In this document: one piece after another, positions 7,937-16,175 of the stretch
Layout of the letters: every line of letters begins with the position of its first letter
Position numbering within the stretch: the first letter of the stretch is position 1
NCBI RefSeq assembly: GCF_043194295.1
Contig: NZ_JBAFVK010000005.1
DNA length: 64,000 bases
From: Xanthobacter autotrophicus
GTDB taxonomy: Bacteria; Pseudomonadota; Alphaproteobacteria; Rhizobiales; Xanthobacteraceae
Reading direction: 5' to 3' (one strand)
The notes under the pieces: generated by a model
What the model was told of the DNA's origin: nothing
Database searches by the model: none
The model's input: the letters and a program-made list of their open reading frames with translations, nothing else
Translations under genes and position numbers: made by a program

Positions 7937-8301
7937 GCGCGGAGCCCGTGCCACCTGAGCCGTCCGCTCGAACAGGGCCGGCAGATCGGCGGGGCAGGCT
8001 CAAGATCGGGTCTCACCTTTCGTCAGGGGCGAGCGGGCCGGGAGGCTGCGACTGAAATGCATCTCGATACCGTCTAAAGGCCAGCCAAGGGATCATCCGA
8101 GAGATGATAGGCAGATTATCCCTGCGTTTGATTCAGCATGAGCTGTTCCTGCACTAGGCGCGTCGCGATTCGTTCGCTTACATTGGCCGCCTCTGCCATC
8201 CCCTCCGGCTGAAGTGGCCATTAGTTACCTCAGTCCGGCCCGGATGGAAGAAGAGCGGCTTAACCCCGGCCATGCGACCGGGGAAGACCGGCGGGGGGAA
8301 A
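7937..8301. other. Intergenic region before the porin gene
   Basis: 365 bases without a supported gene. The G-rich ribosome site of the porin is at 8293-8301. A TTGAT at 8129 is not followed by a matching ATCAA half and was not called as an FNR box. Confidence 0.5.
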
Positions 8302-9777
8302 ATGACCGGACGTTCCTGGGCGCCGCGCGGCGCCGTCAGCCTTGTGTGCCTGACAACGCTGCTTGCGCCGTGCATGGCCGAGGCGGCCGATCTACCGGTC
8401 AAGGCCCAGGCCGCGGAGAATGTGAAGGTCTGCGCGGCCTATGGCCCCGGGTTTTACTACATTCCGGGCACGGACACCTGCCTCAGGGTCGGCGGCTGGG
8501 CCCGCATGGACACCTATATGAACGTCGCGGCGATCTTCTCCCAGGGCTCGGCGTTTGGTGGCCCTGGATATTCGCCATTCGCCTTTCCCTTCCGCGACGC
8601 CCATGACGCCGATTACTTCACCCAGGGGCGCGGCGTCGCGGAAATCGATGCGCGGACGCAGACCGATTACGGCACGTTGCGCTCCTACTTCCGTGGCGGC
8701 GCCGAATGGGATTCCCAGACCGGCCCCGGCAATGGGCCCGGCCCGGCGCTCTATGTGGAGCGCATCTTCATCCAGTTCGCCGGGCTGACGTTCGGCTACA
8801 CCCAGTCGTTCTTCGACACCGGCATCGGCTATTCCATCGCGACCCTGTTCGCCGGCTCGAACACCTGGAACACCACGGCGGCCTATACGGCGGAGTTCGG
8901 CAACGGCCTGTCCGCCTCGATCGCCATCGAGGACGCGGCCAACCGCACCACCGGCGTCCAGGCCACGGGCGTAAGCATCACCGGCGTGACCTCGCCGTCC
9001 GACTTTCCGTTCGTGAGCGGCGGCACCGGTGTGCCCTTGCTCTATTCGAACTACCAGGCCGGCCAGCAGACGCCGGATATCGTCGCCAACCTGCGGGCCG
9101 AGGGATCGTGGGGGCTCGTGCAACTGGCCGGGGCGCTGCACCAGGTGGAGGCGATGCCCCCCGCCTATCTCGGCGCGGCGTTCATCGGCAGTTCCAGCAC
9201 CAGCCAGTGGGGCTATGCCCTCGGCGCCTATACAGAGATCCGGCTGCCGTTCATTGCTGCGGGTGACAGCCTTTATCTTCAGGCCAACTATTCCGAAGGC
9301 GCGCTCAATTATGCCGGCCTTGCCGCCGGCAACCAGAACCGGCTTCAGGCCATCGGCTTTGTCCCGCTCACCAGCTATGGCCTCATGAGCGGCGCCTATT
9401 ATCCCCTGGCCGACGCGGTCATGGGCCCCGACGGATCCTACGAGATGGTCGGCGCCTGGGCGATCCAGGGCCAGTTCCGGCATTTCTGGGTCCCCGCGGT
9501 GCGCTCCGCCGTGTTCGGCGGCTATGTCAGCGTTGACGTGCCGACCAATGTGGTGGGGGCGGCGAGCTTCGCCATGTGGCAGGCGGGCGTGAACACCTTC
9601 TGGTCGCCGGTGCGCAATCTCGATATCGGCGCGGAGGTGGTCTACACCGCCGTCGACGGCAGCCGGCCTCTGGGCATCACCAACGCCGTTTCCGCCAGTG
9701 GCGCCGTCATCCCCACCCTGGTGGGCGGATCCGCCAATGCGGTTTCGGGCGCGGTGCGAATCCAGCGCAGCTTCTGA
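8302..9777 (+). CDS. Outer-membrane porin (Porin_2 family)
   Basis: 491 residues. ATG 8302 follows a G-rich ribosome site and gives a signal peptide that ends CMAEA before ADLPVK, a processing region typical of rhizobial porins. The mature start (CAAYGPGFYYIPGTDTCLRVGGW) is the family hallmark of two cysteines flanking a short loop. The body alternates amphipathic strands such as YGTLRSYFRGGAEW and LVQLAGALHQVEA, and the protein ends in phenylalanine (VRIQRSF), as needed for insertion by the BAM machinery. It forms a general diffusion pore; substrate preference cannot be read from sequence. It converges on coaA with a shared hairpin between. Confidence 0.93.
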   Translation: MTGRSWAPRGAVSLVCLTTLLAPCMAEAADLPVKAQAAENVKVCAAYGPGFYYIPGTDTCLRVGGWARMDTYMNVAAIFSQGSAFGGPGYSPFAFPFRDAHDADYFTQGRGVAEIDARTQTDYGTLRSYFRGGAEWDSQTGPGNGPGPALYVERIFIQFAGLTFGYTQSFFDTGIGYSIATLFAGSNTWNTTAAYTAEFGNGLSASIAIEDAANRTTGVQATGVSITGVTSPSDFPFVSGGTGVPLLYSNYQAGQQTPDIVANLRAEGSWGLVQLAGALHQVEAMPPAYLGAAFIGSSSTSQWGYALGAYTEIRLPFIAAGDSLYLQANYSEGALNYAGLAAGNQNRLQAIGFVPLTSYGLMSGAYYPLADAVMGPDGSYEMVGAWAIQGQFRHFWVPAVRSAVFGGYVSVDVPTNVVGAASFAMWQAGVNTFWSPVRNLDIGAEVVYTAVDGSRPLGITNAVSASGAVIPTLVGGSANAVSGAVRIQRSF

Positions 9778-9804
9778 GGGCCATCGGCTGCGCAGCAATA
9801 TACC

Positions 9805-9833
9805 CTCGGCCTCGGACGTTGACCGAGGCCGAG
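9805..9833. terminator. Hairpin between porin and coaA
   Basis: Arms CTCGGCCTCGG (9805-9815) and CCGAGGCCGAG (9823-9833) pair perfectly over 11 bases with a 7-base loop. It lies between the convergent porin and coaA genes. No long T-run follows on either strand. Confidence 0.55.
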
Positions 9834-9901
9834 CGGGTCCGCTCAAGCGCCGCGCGGGGTTTCACCGACAGTCCGTGAATCAAGCTCCCGGGCTATTGGT
9901 A

Positions 9902-10873
9902 TTACAGGCGGCGCAGGCTCACCTCCGCCACCTCGTGCTCGCCGGTCTTGCGCAGGATGAGGTCGGCGCGCTGGCGGGTGGGCAGGACGTTGTCCATGAG
10001 GTTGGGCAGGTTGATGCCGCGCCAGATGGACAGGGCGGTGGCGCGGGCCTGGTCTTCCGTGAGCTGCGAGTAGCGGTGGAAGTAGGACAAGGGGTCCTTG
10101 AAGGCGGTGGCCCGCAGCCGCATGAAGCGCTCCACGTACCAGCGCTCGATCACGTCCTCGTCGCCGTCGATATAGACCGAGAAATCGAAGAAGTCCGAGA
10201 CGAAGGGGATGGCCTTGCCGTCCTTCGGCGGACGGGTGGTCTGCAGCACGTTGAGGCCTTCGACGATCAGGATGTCCGGCCGGTCGATCTCCACGAACTG
10301 GTCGGGCATCACGTCGTAGAAGAAGTGCGAATAGAGCGGCGCGCGCACCGGCCGCCGGCCGGCCTTGATGTCGGTGAGGAAGCGCAGCAGCAGCGGCAGG
10401 TCGTAGCTTTCGGGGAAGCCCTTCTTGTCCATCAGCCCCTCGCGCTCGAGGATGGCGTTGGGCAAAAGGAAGCCGTCGGTGGTGACGAGATCCACCTTGG
10501 GCGTGTTGGGCCAGCGCGCCAGCAGCGCCTGCAGCACGCGGGCGGTCGTGGACTTGCCCACCGCCACCGATCCGGCCACCCCGATGATGTAGGGCATCTT
10601 GCCTTCCCCGTTCGCCTCGCTGTCGCGCTGGTCGAGGAAGTGGCTCATCGCCCGGAAAAGCTTTTGTGTTGCCGCAACATAAAGTGAAAGCAGGCGGGAT
10701 AGCGGGAGGTAGATTTCCTCCACCTCCTGCATGGAGAGATGGACGCCGAGGCCCTCCAGCCGGGTGATCTCGTCCGGGCGCAGGGTCATGGGCGTGTCGC
10801 GCCTCAGCGCGGCCCATTCGGCGCGCGAGAAGGTGCGGTAGGGCGAGAGGCCTGGGTCGAGCCGTCGATCCAT
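9902..10873 (-). CDS. coaA: Pantothenate kinase, type I
   Basis: 323 residues, the usual length for bacterial type I CoaA (E. coli 316). It phosphorylates pantothenate, the first committed step of coenzyme A synthesis. The P-loop is GVAGSVAVGKST near residue 100. Other family blocks are present: VTTDGFLLPN, GFPESYD, YSHFFYDVMPDQFV and DILIVEGLNVLQ. ATG 10873 was chosen over upstream starts because it gives the standard N-terminus with GAGG spaced 8 bases before. It is the last gene of the his operon, 19 bases after hisE, an arrangement common in this order. Confidence 0.96.
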   Translation of the reverse strand: MDRRLDPGLSPYRTFSRAEWAALRRDTPMTLRPDEITRLEGLGVHLSMQEVEEIYLPLSRLLSLYVAATQKLFRAMSHFLDQRDSEANGEGKMPYIIGVAGSVAVGKSTTARVLQALLARWPNTPKVDLVTTDGFLLPNAILEREGLMDKKGFPESYDLPLLLRFLTDIKAGRRPVRAPLYSHFFYDVMPDQFVEIDRPDILIVEGLNVLQTTRPPKDGKAIPFVSDFFDFSVYIDGDEDVIERWYVERFMRLRATAFKDPLSYFHRYSQLTEDQARATALSIWRGINLPNLMDNVLPTRQRADLILRKTGEHEVAEVSLRRL

Positions 10874-10892
10874 CGTGTGCCTCGTGCTCTTC

Positions 10893-11219
10893 TCAGCCGT
10901 GCTGCCGGGCGGCTTTTTCGGCGAGGCCGGACTGGCCTGTTCGTCGCGCAAGCTCCGCATGGACATCGGCCAGCGGCACCCCGCGCGCCTTCAGCAACAC
11001 AAGCAGATGGTAGAGCAGATCGCTGGTTTCCGCGACGAGCGCCTTCTCGTCGCCGGAGACGGCGGCGATCACCGTTTCCACCGCCTCCTCGCCCAGCTTC
11101 TGGGCGCATTTCTCGACGCCCTTGTCGAGCAGCGAGCGGGTATAGGACGCCCCCGCATCCGCCGAGGCGCGCGCCGCGACGATGGCTTCGAGGTCGGCGA
11201 GGGTGAAGCTGTCGCTCAT
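10893..11219 (-). CDS. hisE: Phosphoribosyl-ATP diphosphatase
   Basis: 108 residues. HisE removes pyrophosphate from phosphoribosyl-ATP, the second step of histidine synthesis. The all-alpha MazG-like fold is visible in SYTRSLLDKGVEKCAQKLGEEAVE (metal-binding E-x-x-E residues) and SGDEKALVAETSDLLYHLLVLL. It is a stand-alone HisE, not fused to HisI. ATG 11219 fits the family N-terminus MSDSFTLADLE. It follows hisF after 64 bases and precedes coaA. Confidence 0.95.
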   Translation of the reverse strand: MSDSFTLADLEAIVAARASADAGASYTRSLLDKGVEKCAQKLGEEAVETVIAAVSGDEKALVAETSDLLYHLLVLLKARGVPLADVHAELARRTGQSGLAEKAARQHG

Positions 11220-11283
11220 GACGGTGGCCCGGGAAGGGAGGGCGGGGAAGGGAGGCGGAGAAGGGAGGATCGAGGCGCTGGGC

Positions 11284-12060
11284 CTAGACATCGAGGCGGA
11301 CGGGAAGCCCCGCCTCGGCCAGGCGTTCCTTGGCCTCGCGGATGGTGAAGGTGCCGAAATGGAAGATGGAGGCGGCCAGCACCGCCGAGGCGCCACCCTC
11401 GCGGATGCCGTCCACCAGATGGTCGAGGGTGCCCACGCCGCCGGAGGCGATCACCGGCACGTGCACCGCGTCCGCCACCGCCCGGGTGAGGGCGCAGTCG
11501 AAGCCCTGGCCGGTGCCGTCCCGGTCCATGGAGGTCAGCAGGATCTCACCGGCGCCGAGGTCCACCACCTCGCGGGCGAACTGGATGGCGTCGATGCCGG
11601 TGGGGGTGCGCCCGCCATGGGTGAAGATCTCCCAGCGGTTCTCCTCGCCCTCTTTGCTCACGCGCTTGGCGTCGATGGCCACCACGATGCACTGCTCGCC
11701 GAACTTCTCGGCCGCCTCGCCCACAAAGGCGCGGCGGTTCACGGCGGCGGTGTTGATGGAGACCTTGTCGGCGCCGGCATGGAGCAGCGTGCGCACGTCG
11801 TCCACGGTACGCACGCCGCCGCCCACGGTCAGCGGCATGAAGCACTGCTCGGCGGTGCGGCGCACCACGTCGAGGATGGTGCCGCGGTTCTCGTGGCTGG
11901 CGGTGATGTCGAGGAAGGTCAGCTCGTCCGCGCCGGCGAGGTCATAGGCGCGCGCCGCCTCCACCGGATCGCCGGCGTCGCGCAGGTCCACGAACTGGAC
12001 ACCCTTCACCACGCGGCCGTCCTTCACGTCGAGGCAGGGGATGACGCGGACTTTCAGCAT
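11284..12060 (-). CDS. hisF: Imidazole glycerol phosphate synthase, cyclase subunit
   Basis: 258 residues, a (beta/alpha)8 barrel. HisF uses ammonia from HisH to turn PRFAR into imidazole glycerol phosphate and AICAR. The catalytic aspartates are visible in CLDVKDGRVVKG (near residue 11) and VVAIDAKRV (near 130). Phosphate-binding loops are GGGVRTVDD and ASGGVGTLD. It starts 7 bases after hisA, so the two are surely co-transcribed. Confidence 0.97.
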   Translation of the reverse strand: MLKVRVIPCLDVKDGRVVKGVQFVDLRDAGDPVEAARAYDLAGADELTFLDITASHENRGTILDVVRRTAEQCFMPLTVGGGVRTVDDVRTLLHAGADKVSINTAAVNRRAFVGEAAEKFGEQCIVVAIDAKRVSKEGEENRWEIFTHGGRTPTGIDAIQFAREVVDLGAGEILLTSMDRDGTGQGFDCALTRAVADAVHVPVIASGGVGTLDHLVDGIREGGASAVLAASIFHFGTFTIREAKERLAEAGLPVRLDV

Positions 12061-12067
12061 GTCACAC

Positions 12068-12796
12068 CTATCGTCCCGCCACCAGCGCCAGCGCCTCGCG
12101 GGCATCGAGCCGGCCGTCATAGAGGGCGCGGCCGGTAATGGCGCCTTCCAGCTTCTTCGCGCGCGGGGTGAGCAGCGCCTCGATATCGGCCAGCGACGCC
12201 AGGCCACCCGAGGCGATCACCGGCAGGTTCACCGCCTCCGCCAGCGCCACGGTGGCGTCGAGGTTCAGGCCCTTCAGCAGGCCGTCGCGGGCAATGTCGG
12301 TGTAGATGATGGCGGTGACGCCGGCATCCTCGAACCTTCTGGCGATGTCCACGGCGGCGATGTCCGAGGTCTCGGCCCATCCCTCCACGGCGACGCGCCC
12401 GTCGCGGGCGTCGAGGCCCACCACGATGCGGCCGGGATGAGCCTTCGCGGCCTGCTTCACGAAGTCCGGGTCGCGCACTGCGGCAGTGCCGAGGATGACG
12501 CGGGTCACCCCCTTCTCCAGCCAGGCCTCGACGGTCTTCAGGTCGCGGATGCCGCCGCCGAGCTGCACGGGGATGGAGACGGTCTCCAAAATCCGCTCCA
12601 CCGCCGCCGCGTTGACCGGCTTGCCGGCGAAAGCGCCGTCGAGGTCCACGAGATGGAGGTAGCGAAAGCCGAGGGTCTCGAACTCCGCCGCCTGGGCGGC
12701 GGGATCGCGGTTGAACACGGTGGCCCGCGCCATGTCGCCCTGTTCGAGGCGCACGGCGAGGCCGTCCTTGAGGTCGATGGCCGGAAAAAGGATCAC
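12068..12796 (-). CDS. hisA: ProFAR isomerase
   Basis: 242 residues from GTG 12796, giving MILFPAIDLKDG, the standard HisA start. This GTG overlaps the hisH stop as GTGA, which implies translational coupling; a GTG at 12805 would add three residues. HisA isomerises ProFAR to PRFAR. Catalytic aspartates lie in PAIDLKDG (near residue 7) and YTDIARDG (near 166), and phosphate-binding turns are QLGGGIRD and ASGGLAS. It is homologous to HisF and carries the same two half-barrel repeats. Confidence 0.95.
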   Translation of the reverse strand: MILFPAIDLKDGLAVRLEQGDMARATVFNRDPAAQAAEFETLGFRYLHLVDLDGAFAGKPVNAAAVERILETVSIPVQLGGGIRDLKTVEAWLEKGVTRVILGTAAVRDPDFVKQAAKAHPGRIVVGLDARDGRVAVEGWAETSDIAAVDIARRFEDAGVTAIIYTDIARDGLLKGLNLDATVALAEAVNLPVIASGGLASLADIEALLTPRAKKLEGAITGRALYDGRLDAREALALVAGR

Positions 12797-13440
12797 GGAT
12801 GCCACTTCAGGAAATTCGCGAGGAGCGCGAGGCCGAGCCTCTGGCTCTTCTCGGGATGGAACTGGGTGCCGGCCACGTTGTCGCGCGCGACCATGGCGGT
12901 GATGGTGCTGCCATAGTCCGTGGTGGCGACGAGGTCGATGCCGTCGGCCGGCTTCAGATGGTAGGAATGCACGAAATAGGCGTGCAAGCCGCCTTCACCG
13001 GTGGGAATACCGGCGAGGAGGGGGTGTTCGCGCGCAGTCTGGAGCGTGTTCCAGCCCATGTGCGGGATCTTCAGTTCGGGGTCGGACGGGGCGATGCGCT
13101 CCACTTCGCCGCGGATCCAGCCGAGGCCATCGGTCACGCCATGCTCCAGCCCGCGTTCGGCGAGCAGCTGGAGGCCGACGCAGATGCCGAGGAAGGGGCG
13201 GCCGCGCTCCTTCACCGCCTCGGTCATGGCTTCCACCATGCCCGGCACGGCGTCGAGGCCGGCGCGGCAGTCGGCGAAGGCGCCGACGCCCGGCAGCACC
13301 ACCCGGTCGGCGGTGCGCACGATCTCCGGATCGTTGGTGACGATCACCTGTTCCGCGCCCACGTCGAGCGCGGCGCGCTCCATGGCCTTGGCGGCGGAGT
13401 GGAGGTTGCCGGAATTATAATCGATGATCGCGACGCTCAT
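12793..13440 (-). CDS. hisH: Imidazole glycerol phosphate synthase, glutaminase subunit
   Basis: 215 residues. HisH is the class I glutamine amidotransferase that feeds ammonia to HisF. The nucleophile cysteine is in FLGICVGLQLL (near residue 86), and the histidine-glutamate pair is in GTQFHPEKS near the C-terminus. The N-terminus IIDYNSGNLHS is the family standard. It starts 3 bases after the DUF2628 gene and overlaps hisA by 4 bases. Confidence 0.97.
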   Translation of the reverse strand: MSVAIIDYNSGNLHSAAKAMERAALDVGAEQVIVTNDPEIVRTADRVVLPGVGAFADCRAGLDAVPGMVEAMTEAVKERGRPFLGICVGLQLLAERGLEHGVTDGLGWIRGEVERIAPSDPELKIPHMGWNTLQTAREHPLLAGIPTGEGGLHAYFVHSYHLKPADGIDLVATTDYGSTITAMVARDNVAGTQFHPEKSQRLGLALLANFLKWHP

Positions 13441-13443
13441 CCC

Positions 13444-13935
13444 TCAGGCTCCCGGAAAGGCGCCGATGACGCCGGCCTGGCCGCCTGCGAAGGCGGGGGG
13501 CGCCATGGGGCGGATGGCCGGCAGGTCGGCGCGCGCCAGCGGTGCGGGACGGGCCGCGACCCAATCCGCGAAGAAGCGCTGTTCCGCCTCGTCCCGGTTG
13601 GGAGCGATCACCACGCCGGCTTCCTCATAGCCCTTGCGGGCCAGCTTGCGCTGGCGCAGGGCCGGAAGCTCGAAGGCCAGCAGCAGGTGGAACCCCGCCA
13701 TCACCACGTCGGTCACCGCCTGGGCGAGGCCGGCGAAGTGGGCGGTGAGCTGGAGCACCACCACCACCGCCACATAGGCGGCAAGCGGCAGCCACAGGCG
13801 GAAGCGCGCCAGCACGAACGGCGCGAAAAACAAAGTCGCCCACGAGAATTTCTCGCGCACGAACACGGTGCGGCCGGCCACCGCCTCGGCGGTGTCGCCG
13901 GGTTCCGTCCTGCTCAGGACCGTCCAGATGCCCAT
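13444..13935 (-). CDS. DUF2628 membrane protein within the his operon
   Basis: 163 residues. Motifs fit DUF2628: VFVREKFSWATLFFAPFVLARFRLW (split by a short loop), two hydrophobic segments (about residues 45-65 and 72-92) and a conserved LARKGYEEAGVV. DUF2628 proteins are small inner-membrane proteins of unknown function. In many rhizobia the gene sits between hisB and hisH, as here, with gaps of 11 and 3 bases, so it is translated with the histidine enzymes although no role in the pathway is established. The C-terminal 45 residues are alanine/proline-rich. Confidence 0.85.
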   Translation of the reverse strand: MGIWTVLSRTEPGDTAEAVAGRTVFVREKFSWATLFFAPFVLARFRLWLPLAAYVAVVVVLQLTAHFAGLAQAVTDVVMAGFHLLLAFELPALRQRKLARKGYEEAGVVIAPNRDEAEQRFFADWVAARPAPLARADLPAIRPMAPPAFAGGQAGVIGAFPGA

Positions 13936-13946
13936 CGTCCGGCTCC

Positions 13947-14540
13947 TCAGGTTCCCAGCGCGCCCTTGGTGGAGGGGATCTCCCCCGCCGCCGCCGGGTC
14001 CACCGCCACCGCAGCCCGCAGCACCCGGGCAAGGCCCTTGAAGCAGCTTTCCGCGATGTGGTGGGCGTTCACGCCGTACAAGGTCTCCACATGCAGGGTC
14101 AGCCCGGCGCTGGAGGCGAAGGCCTGGAAGAACTCGCGCACCAGCTCGGTGTCGAACTCGCCGATCTTGGGCACCGCGAATTCGGTGCGGAATACCAGGA
14201 ACGGCCGGCCCGAGATGTCGAGGGCAACCCGGGTCAGCGTCTCGTCCATGGGCAGCAGCACGTCGGCGTAGCGGGTGATGCCGCGCATGTCGCCGAGCGC
14301 CTTCTTCAGCGCCTGGCCGAGCACGATGCCCACATCCTCGGTGGTGTGGTGGAAATCCACATGGAGGTCGCCGTCGGCCTTGATCTCAAGGTCGAAGCGG
14401 GCATGCCGGGCCAGCAGGTCCAGCATATGGTCCAGGAAGCCGATCCCGGTGGAGATGGCAGAGCGGCCCGTTCCGTCGAGATCGACGGTGAGGGCGACGC
14501 GGGTCTCCTTGGTTTCGCGGACGATGTCGGCCTTGCGCAT
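13947..14540 (-). CDS. hisB: Imidazoleglycerol-phosphate dehydratase
   Basis: 197 residues, the length of the monofunctional enzyme without the phosphatase half found in E. coli. It converts imidazole glycerol phosphate to imidazole acetol phosphate. The duplicated metal-binding motifs are present: FLDHMLDLLARH and DFHHTTEDVG in the first half, MDETLTR and GVNAHHIAES in the second. A strong GGAGGAG ribosome site precedes ATG 14540. It is the first gene of the operon, divergent from a hydrolase gene; hisG, hisD, hisC and hisZ are not in the window. Confidence 0.97.
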   Translation of the reverse strand: MRKADIVRETKETRVALTVDLDGTGRSAISTGIGFLDHMLDLLARHARFDLEIKADGDLHVDFHHTTEDVGIVLGQALKKALGDMRGITRYADVLLPMDETLTRVALDISGRPFLVFRTEFAVPKIGEFDTELVREFFQAFASSAGLTLHVETLYGVNAHHIAESCFKGLARVLRAAVAVDPAAAGEIPSTKGALGT

Positions 14541-14687
14541 GGAACTCCTCCAAGGCCGCGGGTTCTATCAGCAACGTCGCTGCATTGCCATATGGCGAAG
14601 AGATGACGTTTTCAGGCGTCCGATCCTCCCCTCGCCGCGCCCGGGGCGATGTGGCATAGCAGCAATTCCAGCGGATGGGGGATGCGG

Positions 14688-15479
14688 ATGCCGACGACGC
14701 AGAACGACGGGCTTGAGCTTGCCTATCAGGTAAGCGGGGAGGGCCCGCCGGTCCTCATCATTTCCGGCCTGTCTGCCGAGCGCTCGTTCTGGGCGCTGAC
14801 ACGGCCGCTACTCTCAGGCTTCACTCTCGTCGAGTTCGACAACCGCGACATCGGCAAGAGCGCGCGAGCCAAGGCACCCTATGTCGCCGCCGACATGGCG
14901 CGAGACGCCCTCGCCGTGCTCGACGCGGCGGGAATCCAGAAGGCGCATGTCATCGGCCATTCCATGGGCGGCATGATCGCTCAGGAACTCGTCCTCATGG
15001 CGCCGCAGCGCGTGGACCGGCTGGTGCTCTCCAACACCATCGCCCGCAACGACCTCTACACCACGCAGATCATGCGCCTGCTGAAGGAGCTGCGGCTCCA
15101 GCTCGACAACGAGCTGACCTTCGGCGCGGCGCTTACCAGCTTCGTTCTGGGCATGGGTACGCTGAAGAAGATCCCGCTCTTTGCTGCGGTGCAGCAATCT
15201 CTGGATGCCGGGCTCTACCAGGGGAAGGACGCTTTCCTGCGCCAGCTCGAGGTCTGCACACAGGCGGACACCCTGGCGCGGCTCGGCTTCATTTCGGCGC
15301 CGACGCTGGCCATCTATTGCGATGACGACCGGATGTTCTCGCCGCACATGGTGCGGGAGATCGCGGACGCCATCAACGGCGCGGTGCTGGATGAGATCGT
15401 CGACAGCGGGCACTGCCCCATGGTGGAGGCCCCGGAGAATTTCGCCACCACCGTCCGCGCCTTCCTGAAGGGCAGCTGA
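14688..15479 (+). CDS. Alpha/beta hydrolase
   Basis: 263 residues. The nucleophile elbow is GHSMGGM (serine near residue 89), the oxyanion strand VLIISGLSAERSFW precedes it, and the catalytic aspartate and histidine are likely in YCDDDRMF and DSGHCPMVEAPE. It resembles 3-oxoadipate enol-lactonase/esterase-type hydrolases of about 260 residues; substrate is unknown. ATG 14688 is preferred over ATG 14682 because of G-rich spacing, but both are possible. It stands between hisB (divergent) and hslV (same strand, 72 bases on). Confidence 0.8.
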   Translation: MPTTQNDGLELAYQVSGEGPPVLIISGLSAERSFWALTRPLLSGFTLVEFDNRDIGKSARAKAPYVAADMARDALAVLDAAGIQKAHVIGHSMGGMIAQELVLMAPQRVDRLVLSNTIARNDLYTTQIMRLLKELRLQLDNELTFGAALTSFVLGMGTLKKIPLFAAVQQSLDAGLYQGKDAFLRQLEVCTQADTLARLGFISAPTLAIYCDDDRMFSPHMVREIADAINGAVLDEIVDSGHCPMVEAPENFATTVRAFLKGS

Positions 15480-15551
15480 CGGCACAGAATGGCGCCACTC
15501 GGTTGCGTCCGCGCGGGAACGCCCTAAGTAAGGCCCCGAGCGGAGCTTTTC

Positions 15552-16100
15552 ATGCAGCATTCCCCGGATACCATTTACGGCACCACCATCGTCACCGTGC
15601 GCAAAGGCAACCGCGTCGCCATCGCCGGCGACGGGCAGGTGACGCTCGGCCAGACCGTGCTGAAGTCCAATGCCCGCAAGGTGCGCCGGCTCGGCAGGGG
15701 GGATGTGATCGGCGGCTTCGCCGGCGCCACGGCGGATGCCTTCACCCTGTTCGAGCGCCTGGAATCCAAGCTGGAGCAATATCCCGGACAGCTTCAGCGC
15801 GCCGCGGTCGAGCTCGCCAAGGACTGGCGCACCGACCGCTACCTGCGCCGGCTGGAAGCCATGATGATCGTGGCGGATGCCTCCATCTCCCTCGTGCTCA
15901 CCGGCACCGGCGACGTGCTGGAGCCGGAAGTGGGGGTGGCCGGCATCGGCTCGGGCGGCATGTTCGCGCTGGCCGCCGCGCGGGCCCTGCTCGACCGCGA
16001 GGAGGACCCGGAAGCCATCGTGCGCCGCTCGCTGGAGATCGCCGCCGACATCTGCGTCTATACCAACCGCAACATCGTGGTGGAAACCATCGGCGCCTGA
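15552..16100 (+). CDS. hslV: HslV peptidase subunit
   Basis: 182 residues. HslV is the threonine peptidase of the HslUV protease in the cytoplasm. The mature N-terminus is expected at the first threonine of GTTIVTVRKG, so ten residues would be removed, as in other alphaproteobacterial HslV. Conserved blocks are AGDGQVTLG, GFAGATADAFTLFE, LAKDWRTDRYLR and GSGGMFALAAARAL. It is directly followed by hslU (71 bases). Confidence 0.96.
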   Translation: MQHSPDTIYGTTIVTVRKGNRVAIAGDGQVTLGQTVLKSNARKVRRLGRGDVIGGFAGATADAFTLFERLESKLEQYPGQLQRAAVELAKDWRTDRYLRRLEAMMIVADASISLVLTGTGDVLEPEVGVAGIGSGGMFALAAARALLDREEDPEAIVRRSLEIAADICVYTNRNIVVETIGA

Positions 16101-16157
16101 GGCCCCGCCCGCGCCTTCACGGCGCGACGGACCGCGACCCGAACGCCACCAGATTCC

Positions 16158-16175
16158 ATGAGCGACCCTTCATGA
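16158..16175 (+). promoter_or_regulatory. Five-codon upstream reading frame overlapping the hslU start
   Basis: ATGAGCGACCCTTCATGA reads M-S-D-P-S-stop. Its stop overlaps the hslU start as ATGA, and its first nine bases (ATGAGCGAC) repeat the first nine bases of hslU 14 bases later, out of frame. It may be a trace of a small duplication or a coupling device. Confidence 0.4.

Noticed and set aside
8129..8142. FNR-like box TTGAT-TCAG-CATGA before the porin
   Set aside because: The second half-site does not match ATCAA.
12799..14271. Long plus-strand open frame opposite hisH, DUF2628 and hisB
   Set aside because: It mirrors well identified his genes, has no domain logic of its own and arises from high GC content. 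Similar long antisense frames opposite aminopeptidase P (23536-25068), the YhaM-like gene (27982-29493) and treS (36635-38518) were rejected for the same reason.
15480..15551. Heat-shock (RpoH) promoter before hslV
   Set aside because: No convincing CTTG-type -35 with a matching -10 could be placed in this short gap.
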